DNA from: Labilibaculum sp.
GTDB lineage: Bacteria > Bacteroidota > Bacteroidia > Bacteroidales > Marinifilaceae
NCBI RefSeq assembly: GCF_963664555.1
Contig: NZ_OY761461.1
Span: 2,232,001 to 2,296,000 of the forward strand
DNA length: 64,000 bases
Direction: 5' to 3'
The position numbers and the translations under genes were made by a program. Shown here piece by piece: positions 19,335 through 27,047 of this stretch (positions are counted from its first letter, which is position 1; every line of letters starts with the position of its first letter). The notes beneath the pieces were generated by a model, which was given only the letters and a program-made list of their open reading frames with translations, did not search any database and had not been told where the DNA came from.

Positions 19335-19391
19335 TCAAGAACGTTTATTGCGTTTATAATGTTTCTTGTATTTTAATGCAATTGCCATCAT
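19335..19391 (-). CDS. Putative lysine-rich leader peptide of lysC-lysA
   Basis: A 19-codon ORF with two adjacent in-frame ATGs encodes MMAIALKYKKHYKRNKRS. Five of 18 residues are lysine (AAA x4, AAG x1) and two arginine. It is preceded by an A-rich stretch rather than a Shine-Dalgarno, which is normal in Bacteroidota. A small hairpin (AACGT...ACGTT, 19345-19331) straddles its stop, and the terminator follows 45 bp later, then lysC. Position, lysine content and terminator together suggest ribosome stalling on Lys codons couples lysine supply to lysC-lysA transcription. Known from leader peptides of other amino-acid operons; for this locus it is inference. Confidence 0.65.
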   Translation of the reverse strand: MMAIALKYKKHYKRNKRS

Positions 19392-19497
19392 TTATTTCTT
19401 TTTTTATTTGACGGGGTAAAGTTGTGTAAAATTATTTATTAATCCAACCGAAATTGTTCAGATTGTTAAAATATTAACTAATAAAGAAATAATTATA

Positions 19498-19842
19498 CTA
19501 GAACAAGATCCCATTCCAACCCCAGAAACCTCTGGGAACATCCATAAATTCAATATAAACCCGGTCTTTTGCTATCTCTAACTTTTCGGATGCTAAACAG
19601 GCAAATTTATTCGATAGATCTTTTGTTTTAGTATCAGGCAAACCGATACTTTTTAATTGCAGAAACAGTGAAGGCTCTTCGCTGCCGCCAAGAGTCATTT
19701 CAACTTTTGGAGCAAATGCAGTCATTACGTATTTTTCAGGTTTACCTAATTCCATAGATATTAAAGTTGAGCATTCTTTTAGAAAGATTTGTTGTTCTTT
19801 GCTTGAAAAGCTCTTGTTTGTCTGAACTTTTAAATAAGGCAT
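19498..19842 (-). CDS. MIF/tautomerase-superfamily protein
   Basis: A 114-residue protein of the macrophage migration inhibitory factor/phenylpyruvate tautomerase fold. It begins MPYLKVQTN, so Pro is N-terminal after Met removal, as the catalytic Pro1 requires. Further family marks are YVMTAFAPKVEMTLGGSEEPS and, near the end, DRVYIEFMDVPRGFWGWNG, close to the classical MIF C-terminus (FxDxxxxxxGWNGSTF). Length matches MIF (about 115). Substrate in bacteria is generally unknown. It is leftward and its stop is about 105 bp before the lysC leader ORF. Confidence 0.88.
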   Translation of the reverse strand: MPYLKVQTNKSFSSKEQQIFLKECSTLISMELGKPEKYVMTAFAPKVEMTLGGSEEPSLFLQLKSIGLPDTKTKDLSNKFACLASEKLEIAKDRVYIEFMDVPRGFWGWNGILF

Positions 19843-19975
19843 AGCTAAAGTTTTAAGATTAAAATTACTCGCGAATGTTAACAGATGAGTCTTATTTTTA
19901 TCAAGAAAAAATATTTGGTTAAGACATTCAAGTTATTACTAAATAAGAGAATAACAAAATTAGTGAAATACTTCT

Positions 19976-20332
19976 CTATTTTGCCTGCAGCTCTTTTTTA
20001 GCACTTTCCACTACTTTTTTAGCGTTTCCTACAAAGATTTTACTTCCAATAATTATGACTGGTCTTTTTAAAAATGTGTACTCGTTTAAGATGTAATTTT
20101 TGTATTCTTCTTCGCTTGGATTTTTATCTTTTAAATTGAGTTCCTTGTATTTTATTGCCCTGCGACTGAACAAGCTCTCGTAGCTTCCGGATAATCCGGC
20201 CATCAGATTTAGCTGCGCTTCCGTTATCTTTTCTGTTTTTATATCCTGTAGTATAAAACCGGCATCCGGATTTAGTTCTTTAATTATTCTCTTACAAGTT
20301 GAACAACTTGATAGATGATATATTTTTCTCAT
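19976..20332 (-). CDS. ArsC/Spx-family thioredoxin-fold protein
   Basis: A 118-residue protein with the glutaredoxin-like arsenate reductase (ArsC/YffB/Spx) pattern: IYHLSSCSTCKRIIKEL at the N-terminus with a CxxC motif and, near the C-terminus, FLKRPVIIIGSKIFVGN, where the arginine after LK is the family's conserved basic residue. It differs from the low-molecular-weight-phosphatase type ArsC encoded about 4 kb away. Whether it reduces arsenate or acts in thiol redox is open. It follows the LysR gene by 17 bp on the same strand, so it is probably co-transcribed with it. Confidence 0.8.
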   Translation of the reverse strand: MRKIYHLSSCSTCKRIIKELNPDAGFILQDIKTEKITEAQLNLMAGLSGSYESLFSRRAIKYKELNLKDKNPSEEEYKNYILNEYTFLKRPVIIIGSKIFVGNAKKVVESAKKELQAK

Positions 20333-20349
20333 AGTCCTTGTTTATATTG

Positions 20350-21249
20350 TTACTGATTGGTGTTATTGGTAATAATCTGAATTATTTCTTCGGCCTGCTT
20401 TAGGTTTTTACTTTGCATTTGTAAGGCAAAGTATTTTGTGGAATAAGTCGTTTTTACTCCCTGCCATACTTCTTTAATTTCTTTTTTCTCAATTAAATCT
20501 TTACACATACTAAAAGGCAATAAGCACAATCCATTGTTGTGTTGAATGGCATCGAGGATAGCATTCAAATTAGGGATCACGTATCTTGGTCTGAAATAAG
20601 GATGCTTCTTAAAATTATCAGCCCAAAATGATTTTATGGTTTCCATTTTGTGAGAATAAGAATACCAATCTTGCTCAGAGAGCCACTTCTCGGCTTCATC
20701 CATTTTTCTTTCATATATGAATTGATTAAAAGGAATTGTATTTAAATTTTTACTGCTGATAAGAAGTAATTCTTCTTTGCAGAATGGAGCGTATCTTATA
20801 TCCTTATAATTACTTTGATCTGTGGTGATGAGTAAGTCAAGTTGTTTCCGAAACAATTTATCCTGTAATTCTTCTGTTTCACCAAAAAGAAATTCTACAT
20901 CCATTTCAAGTTGGTTTAAAATTGGGGCAAAGGCATAGTGGAATACTTCCAGGTACATTCCAACCTTTATTTTTGGCCTGTTTAATAGTGTTTTTCGCTT
21001 AAAATTCTCTTCGGTTTTTTCAAGTTGAATAATTGCCTCTTCAATCTGATTGTACAATTGAATTCCATTGGGGGTAGGAAGCATTCTTCGTGGTTTTCGC
21101 TCAAACAGCTTAACTCCCATATAAGCTTCCAGCGAAGATAGTTGCTGACTAACACCAGGTTGGGTAATCAGCAAACTTTCTGCAGCACCGGTTAAGGTGC
21201 CACGTTCATAAATAGCTTTAAAAGTTCGGTACCATTCCAGATTCAACAT
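20350..21249 (-). CDS. LysR-family transcriptional regulator
   Basis: A 299-residue regulator. The N-terminal helix-turn-helix reads AIYERGTLTGAAESLLITQPGVSQQLSSLEAYMG, followed by LFERKPRRMLPTPNG, both standard for the family. The effector-binding half is less conserved. It is divergent from a DJ-1/PfpI gene and an alcohol dehydrogenase gene with a 93-bp shared promoter region containing a 22-bp A/T palindrome, so it most likely regulates those genes and itself. Given the neighbours, an aldehyde or thiol stress ligand is plausible but not shown. Confidence 0.9.
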   Translation of the reverse strand: MLNLEWYRTFKAIYERGTLTGAAESLLITQPGVSQQLSSLEAYMGVKLFERKPRRMLPTPNGIQLYNQIEEAIIQLEKTEENFKRKTLLNRPKIKVGMYLEVFHYAFAPILNQLEMDVEFLFGETEELQDKLFRKQLDLLITTDQSNYKDIRYAPFCKEELLLISSKNLNTIPFNQFIYERKMDEAEKWLSEQDWYSYSHKMETIKSFWADNFKKHPYFRPRYVIPNLNAILDAIQHNNGLCLLPFSMCKDLIEKKEIKEVWQGVKTTYSTKYFALQMQSKNLKQAEEIIQIITNNTNQ

Positions 21250-21261
21250 GTGGTATAAATT

Positions 21262-21283
21262 TTTTTATATAAATATATAAAAA
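21262..21283. promoter_or_regulatory. A/T-rich palindrome, candidate LysR operator
   Basis: TTTTTATAT (21262-21270) and ATATAAAAA (21275-21283) are exact inverted repeats with a 4-bp centre, located in the 93-bp divergent promoter region between the LysR gene and the DJ-1/PfpI gene. LysR proteins often bind such T-rich/A-rich dyads. The high A/T content makes chance pairing easier. Confidence 0.4.
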
Positions 21284-21313
21284 GAATAACTTTTTTTATA
21301 GAAAAGCAGGCTT

Positions 21314-21321
21314 TAACTTTG
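21314..21321 (+). promoter_or_regulatory. Candidate -7 box of the pfpI-adh promoter
   Basis: TAACTTTG fits the TAnnTTTG consensus exactly and ends 21 bp before the ATG at 21343, implying a very short leader. It is about 30 bp from the A/T palindrome that may bind the divergent LysR protein. Confidence 0.45.
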
Positions 21322-21342
21322 TTTAAATAATAATTGAGAATC

Positions 21343-22014
21343 ATGAGTAGAGTTTTATTTGCAGTAACCAGCCATTTTAAAGATGCTTCCGGTTGGGAAT
21401 CTGGTTGCTATGTGTTGGAAGTTGCAGTTCCGTATTTTTATTTGGTGAAAAACGGAGTGGAAATTGATTTTGTTTCTCCTAAAGGTGGAGCTGTTCCTGT
21501 AAAGCAATGCGATTTGGATGCAGCGAAAGTGAAATCTTTTTTTGCAGATAAAACGGCAAGTGAAAAATTTTACTCTTCAAAAGTTCCTGAGGAAATTGAT
21601 TCGAATGACTATGATGCGATTTATTTTCCGGGAGGACACGGAGTTGTTTTTGATCTGCCAACCTGCGGGAAAATTGCAAGGATAGCAGGAGAAATTTACG
21701 ATAAAGGCGGGGTGGTTTGTGCAGTTTGTCATGGGGGTGCAGGATTGCTTAATGTAAAGTTGGCTGATGGTTCGCTCTTGATTGAGGGTAAAAATCTGAC
21801 TGCTTTCAGCAATAAGGAAGAGGAGGCTATTGGAATGGATAATAAAGTGCCTTTTTTGTTAGAGACAGCCTTGATTGAAAAAGGTGCAAATTATTCTTGT
21901 GCAGCAAACTGGCAAGAGTACGTTGTGGTTGACGGAAGACTAATTACAGGGCAAAATCCTGCTTCTGATTTAGAAATGGCAAAAGAACTGATGAAATTAT
22001 TAAAGGAAAAATAG
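21343..22014 (+). CDS. DJ-1/PfpI-family glutamine amidotransferase-like protein
   Basis: A 223-residue protein starting at the ATG at 21343; a TTG three codons upstream is unlikely. The nucleophile elbow is in VVCAVCHGGAGLLN, with the Cys-His pair typical of Hsp31/PfpI proteins, and the glutamate in the GGHGVVFDLP region supplies the third residue. The beginning SHFKDASGWESGCYVLEVAVPYFY is characteristic of the larger Hsp31-like subgroup. Related proteins act as chaperones, glyoxalases III or deglycases against reactive aldehydes. It lies 24 bp before an alcohol dehydrogenase gene in the same direction, which fits carbonyl detoxification. Confidence 0.85.
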   Translation: MSRVLFAVTSHFKDASGWESGCYVLEVAVPYFYLVKNGVEIDFVSPKGGAVPVKQCDLDAAKVKSFFADKTASEKFYSSKVPEEIDSNDYDAIYFPGGHGVVFDLPTCGKIARIAGEIYDKGGVVCAVCHGGAGLLNVKLADGSLLIEGKNLTAFSNKEEEAIGMDNKVPFLLETALIEKGANYSCAANWQEYVVVDGRLITGQNPASDLEMAKELMKLLKEK

Positions 22015-22038
22015 ATTAACTAACACAACTAAAATAAG

Positions 22039-23190
22039 ATGGAAAATTTTGATTTTTACAATCCGGTAAACATTCTTTTTGGAAAAGGAAAAATTGCAGA
22101 AATAAACAAGCACATTTCTAAAGATGCTAAGATTTTAATGACTTATGGTGGTGGCAGTATTAAGAAAAATGGTGTTTACGATCAGGTGATGGATGCCTTA
22201 AAAGGTTATGAGATAATTGAATTTGGAGGGATTGAACCGAATCCTCATTTCGAGACTTTAATGAAGGCTGTTGAAATAGTTAAAACTGAAAAGATTGATT
22301 TTCTTCTTGCCGTGGGGGGCGGATCTGTTTTAGACGGAACAAAATTTATTGCCGCGGCAACCTACTTTGAAGGTGATGCCTGGGATATCCTGGCTAAGCG
22401 GGCGCCAATTACCAAGGCAGTTGAATTGGGTGCTGTTTTAACTTTGGCAGCCACAGGTTCCGAAATGAACAATGGTGGTGTTGTTACAAGGGCAGCAACA
22501 AAGGAGAAAATGGCATTTGGAAATCCATTGCTGTTTCCAAAATTTTCAGTTTTGGATCCCGAAACAACTTATTCGCTGCCTAAACGACAAATTATTAATG
22601 GTATTGTGGATGCTTATGTTCATGTAATGGAACAATATCTCACTTATCCGGTTAATTCTCCGGTTCAGGACCGCTTTGCAGAGGGAATACTTCTTACTTT
22701 ATTGGAAGAAGGACCAAAAGCATTGGCTTCGGATACTCCTGATTACGAGAACAGGGCAAACCTAATGTGGGCAGCTACAATGGCTTTAAATGGTTTAATC
22801 GGAATGGGAGTGAAAAGCGACTGGGCAACTCACATGATCGGGCATGAGCTGACGGCTTTCCATGGTATCGATCATGCAGTGACTTTGGCTATTGTTTTGC
22901 CGGGATTACTGACTCAATTGAAAGAGAAGAGAAGTGAAAAATTGCTTCAGTATGCCGAAAGGGTTTGGAACATTACCGAAGGTTCTGATGAGGAGAAAAA
23001 GACTCTTGCCATTGATAAAACAGAAGCTTTCTTCAATCAGGTTGGAATTAAAACCCGTTTGAGTGAACACAATGTGGGTCAGGATAGTATTGATGTTATT
23101 GCAAAACGTTTTGAAGGAAGAGGTTATGTAGGCATGCTTCCTGATGTTGAAGTTAAAGATGTTGCTGAAATTTTAGAGGCACGTTTGTAA
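22039..23190 (+). CDS. Iron-containing alcohol dehydrogenase (BDH/YqhD type)
   Basis: A 383-residue NAD(P)H-dependent dehydrogenase of the group III family. It begins FDFYNPVNILFGKGKI and has the nucleotide-binding GGGSVLDGTKFIAAA, then TLAATGSEMNNGGVVTR. Metal-binding residues are visible in INGIVDAYVHVMEQYLT and MIGHELTAFHGIDHAVTLAIVLPG (several His). Length and order match butanol dehydrogenase/YqhD, which reduce many aldehydes with NADPH. It is the second gene of the pfpI-adh pair and is closed by a strong terminator. The pair probably scavenges reactive aldehydes. Confidence 0.93.
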   Translation: MENFDFYNPVNILFGKGKIAEINKHISKDAKILMTYGGGSIKKNGVYDQVMDALKGYEIIEFGGIEPNPHFETLMKAVEIVKTEKIDFLLAVGGGSVLDGTKFIAAATYFEGDAWDILAKRAPITKAVELGAVLTLAATGSEMNNGGVVTRAATKEKMAFGNPLLFPKFSVLDPETTYSLPKRQIINGIVDAYVHVMEQYLTYPVNSPVQDRFAEGILLTLLEEGPKALASDTPDYENRANLMWAATMALNGLIGMGVKSDWATHMIGHELTAFHGIDHAVTLAIVLPGLLTQLKEKRSEKLLQYAERVWNITEGSDEEKKTLAIDKTEAFFNQVGIKTRLSEHNVGQDSIDVIAKRFEGRGYVGMLPDVEVKDVAEILEARL

Positions 23191-23211
23191 GCTTTTATTT
23201 CAATCATAAAT

Positions 23212-23243
23212 AGGCTGTATCTTTACTGATACAGCCTTTTTTT
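23212..23243 (+). terminator. Rho-independent terminator after the alcohol dehydrogenase
   Basis: A 10-bp perfect stem AGGCTGTATC (23212-23221) with GATACAGCCT (23228-23237), loop TTTACT, then a run of T. It isolates the pfpI-adh pair from the ars genes. Confidence 0.9.
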
Positions 23244-23293
23244 GTGTTAAGAAATTGTGAAATCTATTCATTTGATTTGTGATAACGAAATCC

Positions 23294-23336
23294 ATGACGT
23301 ATGTTTGCGTCATTAGAAGTAGGAAAAAAAACTTTG
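23294..23336 (+). promoter_or_regulatory. arsR promoter with overlapping palindromic operator
   Basis: ATGACG (23294-23299) and CGTCAT (23308-23313) are exact inverted repeats spaced by 8 bp. The dyad overlaps a -33-like TTTG (23304-23307), which is 21 bp from AAACTTTG (23329-23336), a near match to TAnnTTTG. The arsR ATG is only 10 bp further, so the transcript would be almost leaderless. An operator overlapping the -33 box fits autorepression by ArsR that arsenite relieves. The assignment is by position and symmetry only. Confidence 0.55.
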
Positions 23337-23346
23337 TATTGAAAGA

Positions 23347-23676
23347 ATGAAAAAATTAGAACTTTTTGGGTTAGAACAACAAAATATTGCTGCTTTGGCA
23401 AAGGTTTTGGCACATCCGGCAAGAATTGCTATTCTGCAATTTTTAGCGGCAACTCCTACCTGCATTTCGGGAGATATATCTGACTTTCTTCCCTTGAGCA
23501 GAACAACGGTGTCTCAGCATTTGAAGGAACTTAAATCGGCCGGATTGATTCAAGGGGAAGTGGAAGGACTAAAAATAAAGTACTGCCTGAATAAAAAAGG
23601 CATCGAAACGTTGAGAAAGTTGTTTAATGATCTTTTGACTCAGATTACTCCTGAAGAAGAAAAGAATTGTTCGTAA
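23347..23676 (+). CDS. arsR: ArsR-family winged-helix repressor
   Basis: A 109-residue regulator. The helix-turn-helix lies in LAKVLAHPARIAILQFLAATPTCISGDISDFLPLSRTTVSQHLKELKSAGL. Cys residues occur in the TCISGD segment and near the C-terminus (KNCS), not in the classical ELCVCDL pair, so the arsenic-sensing site, if present, is of a different type. An inverted repeat overlaps its promoter. The arsC and acr3 genes start 168 bp downstream, after a separate leader element, so the operon may be read from two promoters. Confidence 0.88.
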   Translation: MKKLELFGLEQQNIAALAKVLAHPARIAILQFLAATPTCISGDISDFLPLSRTTVSQHLKELKSAGLIQGEVEGLKIKYCLNKKGIETLRKLFNDLLTQITPEEEKNCS

Positions 23677-23769
23677 ATAAGTAATATAAATCGGAATGTG
23701 AAAAGGGCTGGCAGAATACTGAAATATTCTCATATACAGACCCCCACATCTTATATCTAAATAAGAAAT

Positions 23770-23844
23770 ATGAAACGTTCATGATTATGTAATTCATAAT
23801 TCATGAGAAGTTCCATTTAAGCGTAAAATAAAAAATATAAACAG
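23770..23844 (+). promoter_or_regulatory. 5' leader element of arsC, member C of a three-copy family
   Basis: This 75-bp stretch begins with the palindrome ATGAAACGTTCAT (23770-23782) and ends ATAAACAGATG, where the last ATG is the arsC start. Both ends, and the internal AAGTTCCAT, also occur in the leaders before the Bcp gene at 41522 and the zinc-ribbon gene at 52545. The middle is diverged and about 15 bp shorter; the small ORF seen in the other two copies ends here after four codons (MKRS). This suggests a shared regulatory or RNA element rather than chance. Confidence 0.55.
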
Positions 23845-24267
23845 ATGAAAGTATTGATTTTGTGTACTGGAAACTCATGCAGAAGTCAGATGGGTGAGGC
23901 AATATTAAGAGAGATTAATCCGGACTTGGAAGTTGTTTCGGCAGGTACTAAAATTGCAGATCGGGTGCATCCTTTGGCGGTGAAAGCTATGGCTGAAATA
24001 GGAGTTGATATTAGCTCACTTCGACCAAAAATGGTCGATGAATTCTTGGAAGATGGAGTTGATTTCCTAATCTCAGTGTGCGGTGGAGCAAAAGATGCTT
24101 GTCCTGCATTTATTGGACCCGTTGGTACTCGCTTACACATTGGTTTTGACGATCCGGCTTATGCCGAAGGAACAGAAGAGGAAATTTTTAATGTATTCAG
24201 ACGCGTACGCGATGAAATTCGCAGGGATTTCGCAAAATTTAATGAGGAATACATCCTAAAAAAATAA
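23845..24267 (+). CDS. arsC: Arsenate reductase, low-molecular-weight phosphatase type
   Basis: A 140-residue cytoplasmic enzyme that reduces arsenate to arsenite. The P-loop CTGNSCR (C7 to R13, CX5R) is followed by SQMGEAIL, and the C-terminal catalytic Asp pattern is in GFDDPAYAEGTEEE. A further cysteine in CGGAKDACPAF may be the resolving thiol of the thioredoxin-linked class. The stop codon is 3 bp before the acr3 start, so the two are translated together: arsenite made here is exported by Acr3. The leader upstream is shared with two unrelated genes. Confidence 0.93.
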   Translation: MKVLILCTGNSCRSQMGEAILREINPDLEVVSAGTKIADRVHPLAVKAMAEIGVDISSLRPKMVDEFLEDGVDFLISVCGGAKDACPAFIGPVGTRLHIGFDDPAYAEGTEEEIFNVFRRVRDEIRRDFAKFNEEYILKK

Positions 24268-24270
24268 AAC

Positions 24271-25344
24271 ATGGGAGCTTTAAACAAGAAATTATCGTTT
24301 TTAGACAGATATCTTACCGTATGGATATTTGCAGCCATGGCAATTGGTGTTGGAATGGGGTATTTTTTTCCTGCCATGTCTGGATTTTGGAACAAATTAT
24401 CGGTGGGAACAACCAACGTTCCAATTGCTGTCGGATTGGTGATCATGATGTATCCACCACTTGCAAAAGTAAAATATGAAGAGCTAAAGGATGTTTTCAA
24501 AAACCGGAAGATATTGATTCTTTCATTGGTTCAGAATTGGATCTTGGGTCCGGCTTTGATGTTTGCTTTGGCCATTGTTTTTCTTCAGGATTATCCGGAA
24601 TACATGACAGGATTGATACTGATAGGTTTGGCCAGATGTATTGCGATGGTAATTGTTTGGAATGATTTGGCAAAAGGAGATCCTGAATATGCCGCCGGTT
24701 TGGTTGCCTTTAACAGCATTTTTCAGGTATTGTTTTTTTCTGTTTATGCCTATGTATTCATTACTGTACTGCCCGAATATTTTAACTTACAAGGTTCTGT
24801 CGTAGATGTTTCCATGGGTGATATCGCAGAAAGTGTAATGATCTATTTGGGAATTCCATTTTTTGCCGGAATGATCACCAGATATTTTGGAATTAAAACA
24901 AAAGGCAAGGATTGGTACCAGAAAAAATTTATACCTAAAATAAGTCCTCTTACCCTATTTGCTTTGTTGTTCACCATATTTGTGATGTTCTCGTTAAAAG
25001 GAGAATACATTGTTCAGCTGCCATTTGATGTGGTTCGAATCGCAATTCCACTGGTCATTTATTTTGTGATCATGTTTGTGATTTCCTTTTTTATGGGAAA
25101 GAAATTTAAAGCAGGATATGCCAAAACAGCGAGTTTATCTTTTACCGCAGCAAGTAATAATTTTGAATTGGCCATTGCAGTAGCTATTGCTGTTTTTGGT
25201 ATCGATTCAGGCGTTGCATTTGCAGCAGTTATTGGACCACTGGTTGAGGTACCGGTATTAATCGCCCTGGTAAATGTTTCTTTAAAGTTGAAAGACAAGT
25301 ATTTTAATGGAAAAATTGATGTTGTTAAATGTGCTGATAATTAG
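24271..25344 (+). CDS. acr3: Arsenite efflux transporter, ACR3 family
   Basis: A 357-residue inner-membrane protein with ten expected membrane segments. It carries ACR3 marks: [25 protein letters not shown], then [34 protein letters not shown] with the conserved cysteine, and [19 protein letters not shown]. It exports As(III) driven by the membrane potential. It directly follows arsC (3-bp gap) and ends before a strong terminator, completing an arsR-arsC-acr3 arsenic resistance set. Confidence 0.95.
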   Translation: MGALNKKLSFLDRYLTVWIFAAMAIGVGMGYFFPAMSGFWNKLSVGTTNVPIAVGLVIMMYPPLAKVKYEELKDVFKNRKILILSLVQNWILGPALMFALAIVFLQDYPEYMTGLILIGLARCIAMVIVWNDLAKGDPEYAAGLVAFNSIFQVLFFSVYAYVFITVLPEYFNLQGSVVDVSMGDIAESVMIYLGIPFFAGMITRYFGIKTKGKDWYQKKFIPKISPLTLFALLFTIFVMFSLKGEYIVQLPFDVVRIAIPLVIYFVIMFVISFFMGKKFKAGYAKTASLSFTAASNNFELAIAVAIAVFGIDSGVAFAAVIGPLVEVPVLIALVNVSLKLKDKYFNGKIDVVKCADN

Positions 25345-25371
25345 CAATTGACAGGCTCTCTTAAATCAAAT

Positions 25372-25409
25372 AAAAAGTCACGGTTCGTATTGAATTGTGA
25401 CTTTTTTTA
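25372..25409 (+). terminator. Rho-independent terminator after acr3
   Basis: AAAAAGTCAC (25372-25381) pairs with GTGACTTTTT (25397-25406) around a 15-nt loop, followed by more T. It ends the ars transcript. Confidence 0.85.
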
Positions 25410-25421
25410 TGCTTAATCATA

Positions 25422-25453
25422 TTGAATTCAATCGGTAATATTCCTTATATTTG
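25422..25453 (+). promoter_or_regulatory. Promoter of the two-component operon
   Basis: TTG (25422-25424) and TATATTTG (25446-25453, exact TAnnTTTG) are separated by 21 bp, which fits the Bacteroidota -33/-7 spacing. The sensor kinase ATG follows 20 bp later. Confidence 0.6.
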
Positions 25454-25472
25454 AAATGCAAAAAACATTTAT

Positions 25473-27017
25473 ATGATTAAACCTGGATTGAAAATTGGCA
25501 TTTTACTTACTCTGATATTGGTTCTGCCATCCTTGTTTTTCTCTGCCTACGAGATTAGTAATATAAGCCAAAACGAGGCAGTTATTGATTCTGTCTACTC
25601 CAGTCAGTTAGAGTCCATTTTATTTTCTGTCAATCAGTATTCCGATGATGTGATCAGCGGTTGGGCCAATCAGCTCGATAAAGGAAAATACGGACTTGAA
25701 AAGGAAATGGAATTACTGGCCGCAAAGAATTATTCAATAGATGCTTTTTTTCTGATCGATTCATTAAAACAAAAACTCTTTCCCAAAGATAAAATTTCTG
25801 AAGACAGCCTTACGAATTTGGCTGGAAACCTGAAATACGCTTTTGCTCAAAATCTAAGCGAAATTGAAAGATTACAGCAATACATCAAAAGCGGTTATCA
25901 GAAAATTGGGGTTATGGAATTTAACAGGAAAGGCAAAAGTCTGTTTGCATTTGCTAGAATTGTTGATTCTTTATCTGTGGAAACAGTATTTCTGCTAGTT
26001 GATACCGAGAAGTTTATTCGGGAGAATTTGGGGCCGAAAATTCAGGGGATTGCCCAAGACAAGTTTTATATTTCGGTAATTGATAAAAATCGAAACACCG
26101 AAATTTATTCCAATGTTGTTTACGACGAGGACGAAAAGAACATTCAGCAACGAAGACAGATTTGGCTCTTCCCAGATTACGATTTGGGCATTCAGATGAA
26201 AGGAAATACCATTGAAGATTTAGTGCGGGAAAGAACAAAAACCAATATAATGATGCTGATCGTGATGGATCTGATTCTTTTGCTGGGTGCCTGGTTTGTT
26301 TATCGGAACATTCGGCAGCAAATGAAGCTAACCCAATTAAAATCAGACTTTATATCCAATGTATCGCACGAAATAAGAACGCCGTTAGCACTAATAAACA
26401 TGTATTCGGAGACCTTGGAAATGGGACGCCTGCCATCTGAAGAAAAAAAGAAGGAATATTATAAGGTGATTAACACCGAGGCAAATCGTTTGTCGAACAT
26501 GGTGAATAATATCCTCAATTTTAGTAAAATTGAAAGCGGTAAACGGGAATATCATTTTAAGGAAGCGGATATTAATGCCGAAATAGAAACAATTCTCGAA
26601 AATTACGGACAGCACCTTCATAAAAAAGGCTTTGAAATTAAATTTGAAGCTTTCGATGAGTTACCAAAGCTAATTATTGACAAAGAAGCCGTTTCCGAAG
26701 CAATGATCAACTTGATTGATAATGCTGTAAAATACTGTGGCGGGAGCAAGAGGATTGAGATTAAATGCCATACCGACCTGGAGTTTGCCTATATAAATGT
26801 GATCGATTTTGGAATAGGGATTTCGAAAAAAGATCAGCCCTTGATTTTCGATAAATTCTATAGAGTGAGTTCGGGTGATTTGGCCAATAAGGTAAAAGGT
26901 TCGGGAATTGGTTTGAGCATTGTAAAGCACATTATGGATGCACACAATGGACGCATCACGGTTCAGAGTTCAAAAGAGGGCGGAACTTGTTTTACGTTAA
27001 GTTTTCCTCTGAAGTAG
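25473..27017 (+). CDS. Membrane sensor histidine kinase
   Basis: A 514-residue kinase. A membrane segment at about 8-28 and a second at about 255-275 (MMLIVMDLILLLGAWFVY) enclose a 225-residue extracytoplasmic sensor region of unknown type. No HAMP domain is evident. The dimerisation box FISNVSHEIRTPLAL supplies the phosphorylated His, and the ATPase part has MINLIDNAVKYCGG (N box), VIDFGIGISKKDQPLIFDKFYR (G1/F) and KGSGIGLSIVKHI (G2). It is followed 30 bp later by its response regulator. The signal is unknown; arsenic genes upstream end in a terminator and need not be related. Confidence 0.93.
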   Translation: MIKPGLKIGILLTLILVLPSLFFSAYEISNISQNEAVIDSVYSSQLESILFSVNQYSDDVISGWANQLDKGKYGLEKEMELLAAKNYSIDAFFLIDSLKQKLFPKDKISEDSLTNLAGNLKYAFAQNLSEIERLQQYIKSGYQKIGVMEFNRKGKSLFAFARIVDSLSVETVFLLVDTEKFIRENLGPKIQGIAQDKFYISVIDKNRNTEIYSNVVYDEDEKNIQQRRQIWLFPDYDLGIQMKGNTIEDLVRERTKTNIMMLIVMDLILLLGAWFVYRNIRQQMKLTQLKSDFISNVSHEIRTPLALINMYSETLEMGRLPSEEKKKEYYKVINTEANRLSNMVNNILNFSKIESGKREYHFKEADINAEIETILENYGQHLHKKGFEIKFEAFDELPKLIIDKEAVSEAMINLIDNAVKYCGGSKRIEIKCHTDLEFAYINVIDFGIGISKKDQPLIFDKFYRVSSGDLANKVKGSGIGLSIVKHIMDAHNGRITVQSSKEGGTCFTLSFPLK

Positions 27018-27047
27018 AAAAACAAAAGAGATATAAAATTATAAAAG

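Noticed and set aside
19259..19500. Lysine riboswitch (L-box) upstream of lysC
   Set aside because: The region is only about 330 bp, AT-rich, and lacks the multi-helix core and conserved junctions; the Lys-rich ORF plus terminator explains it better.
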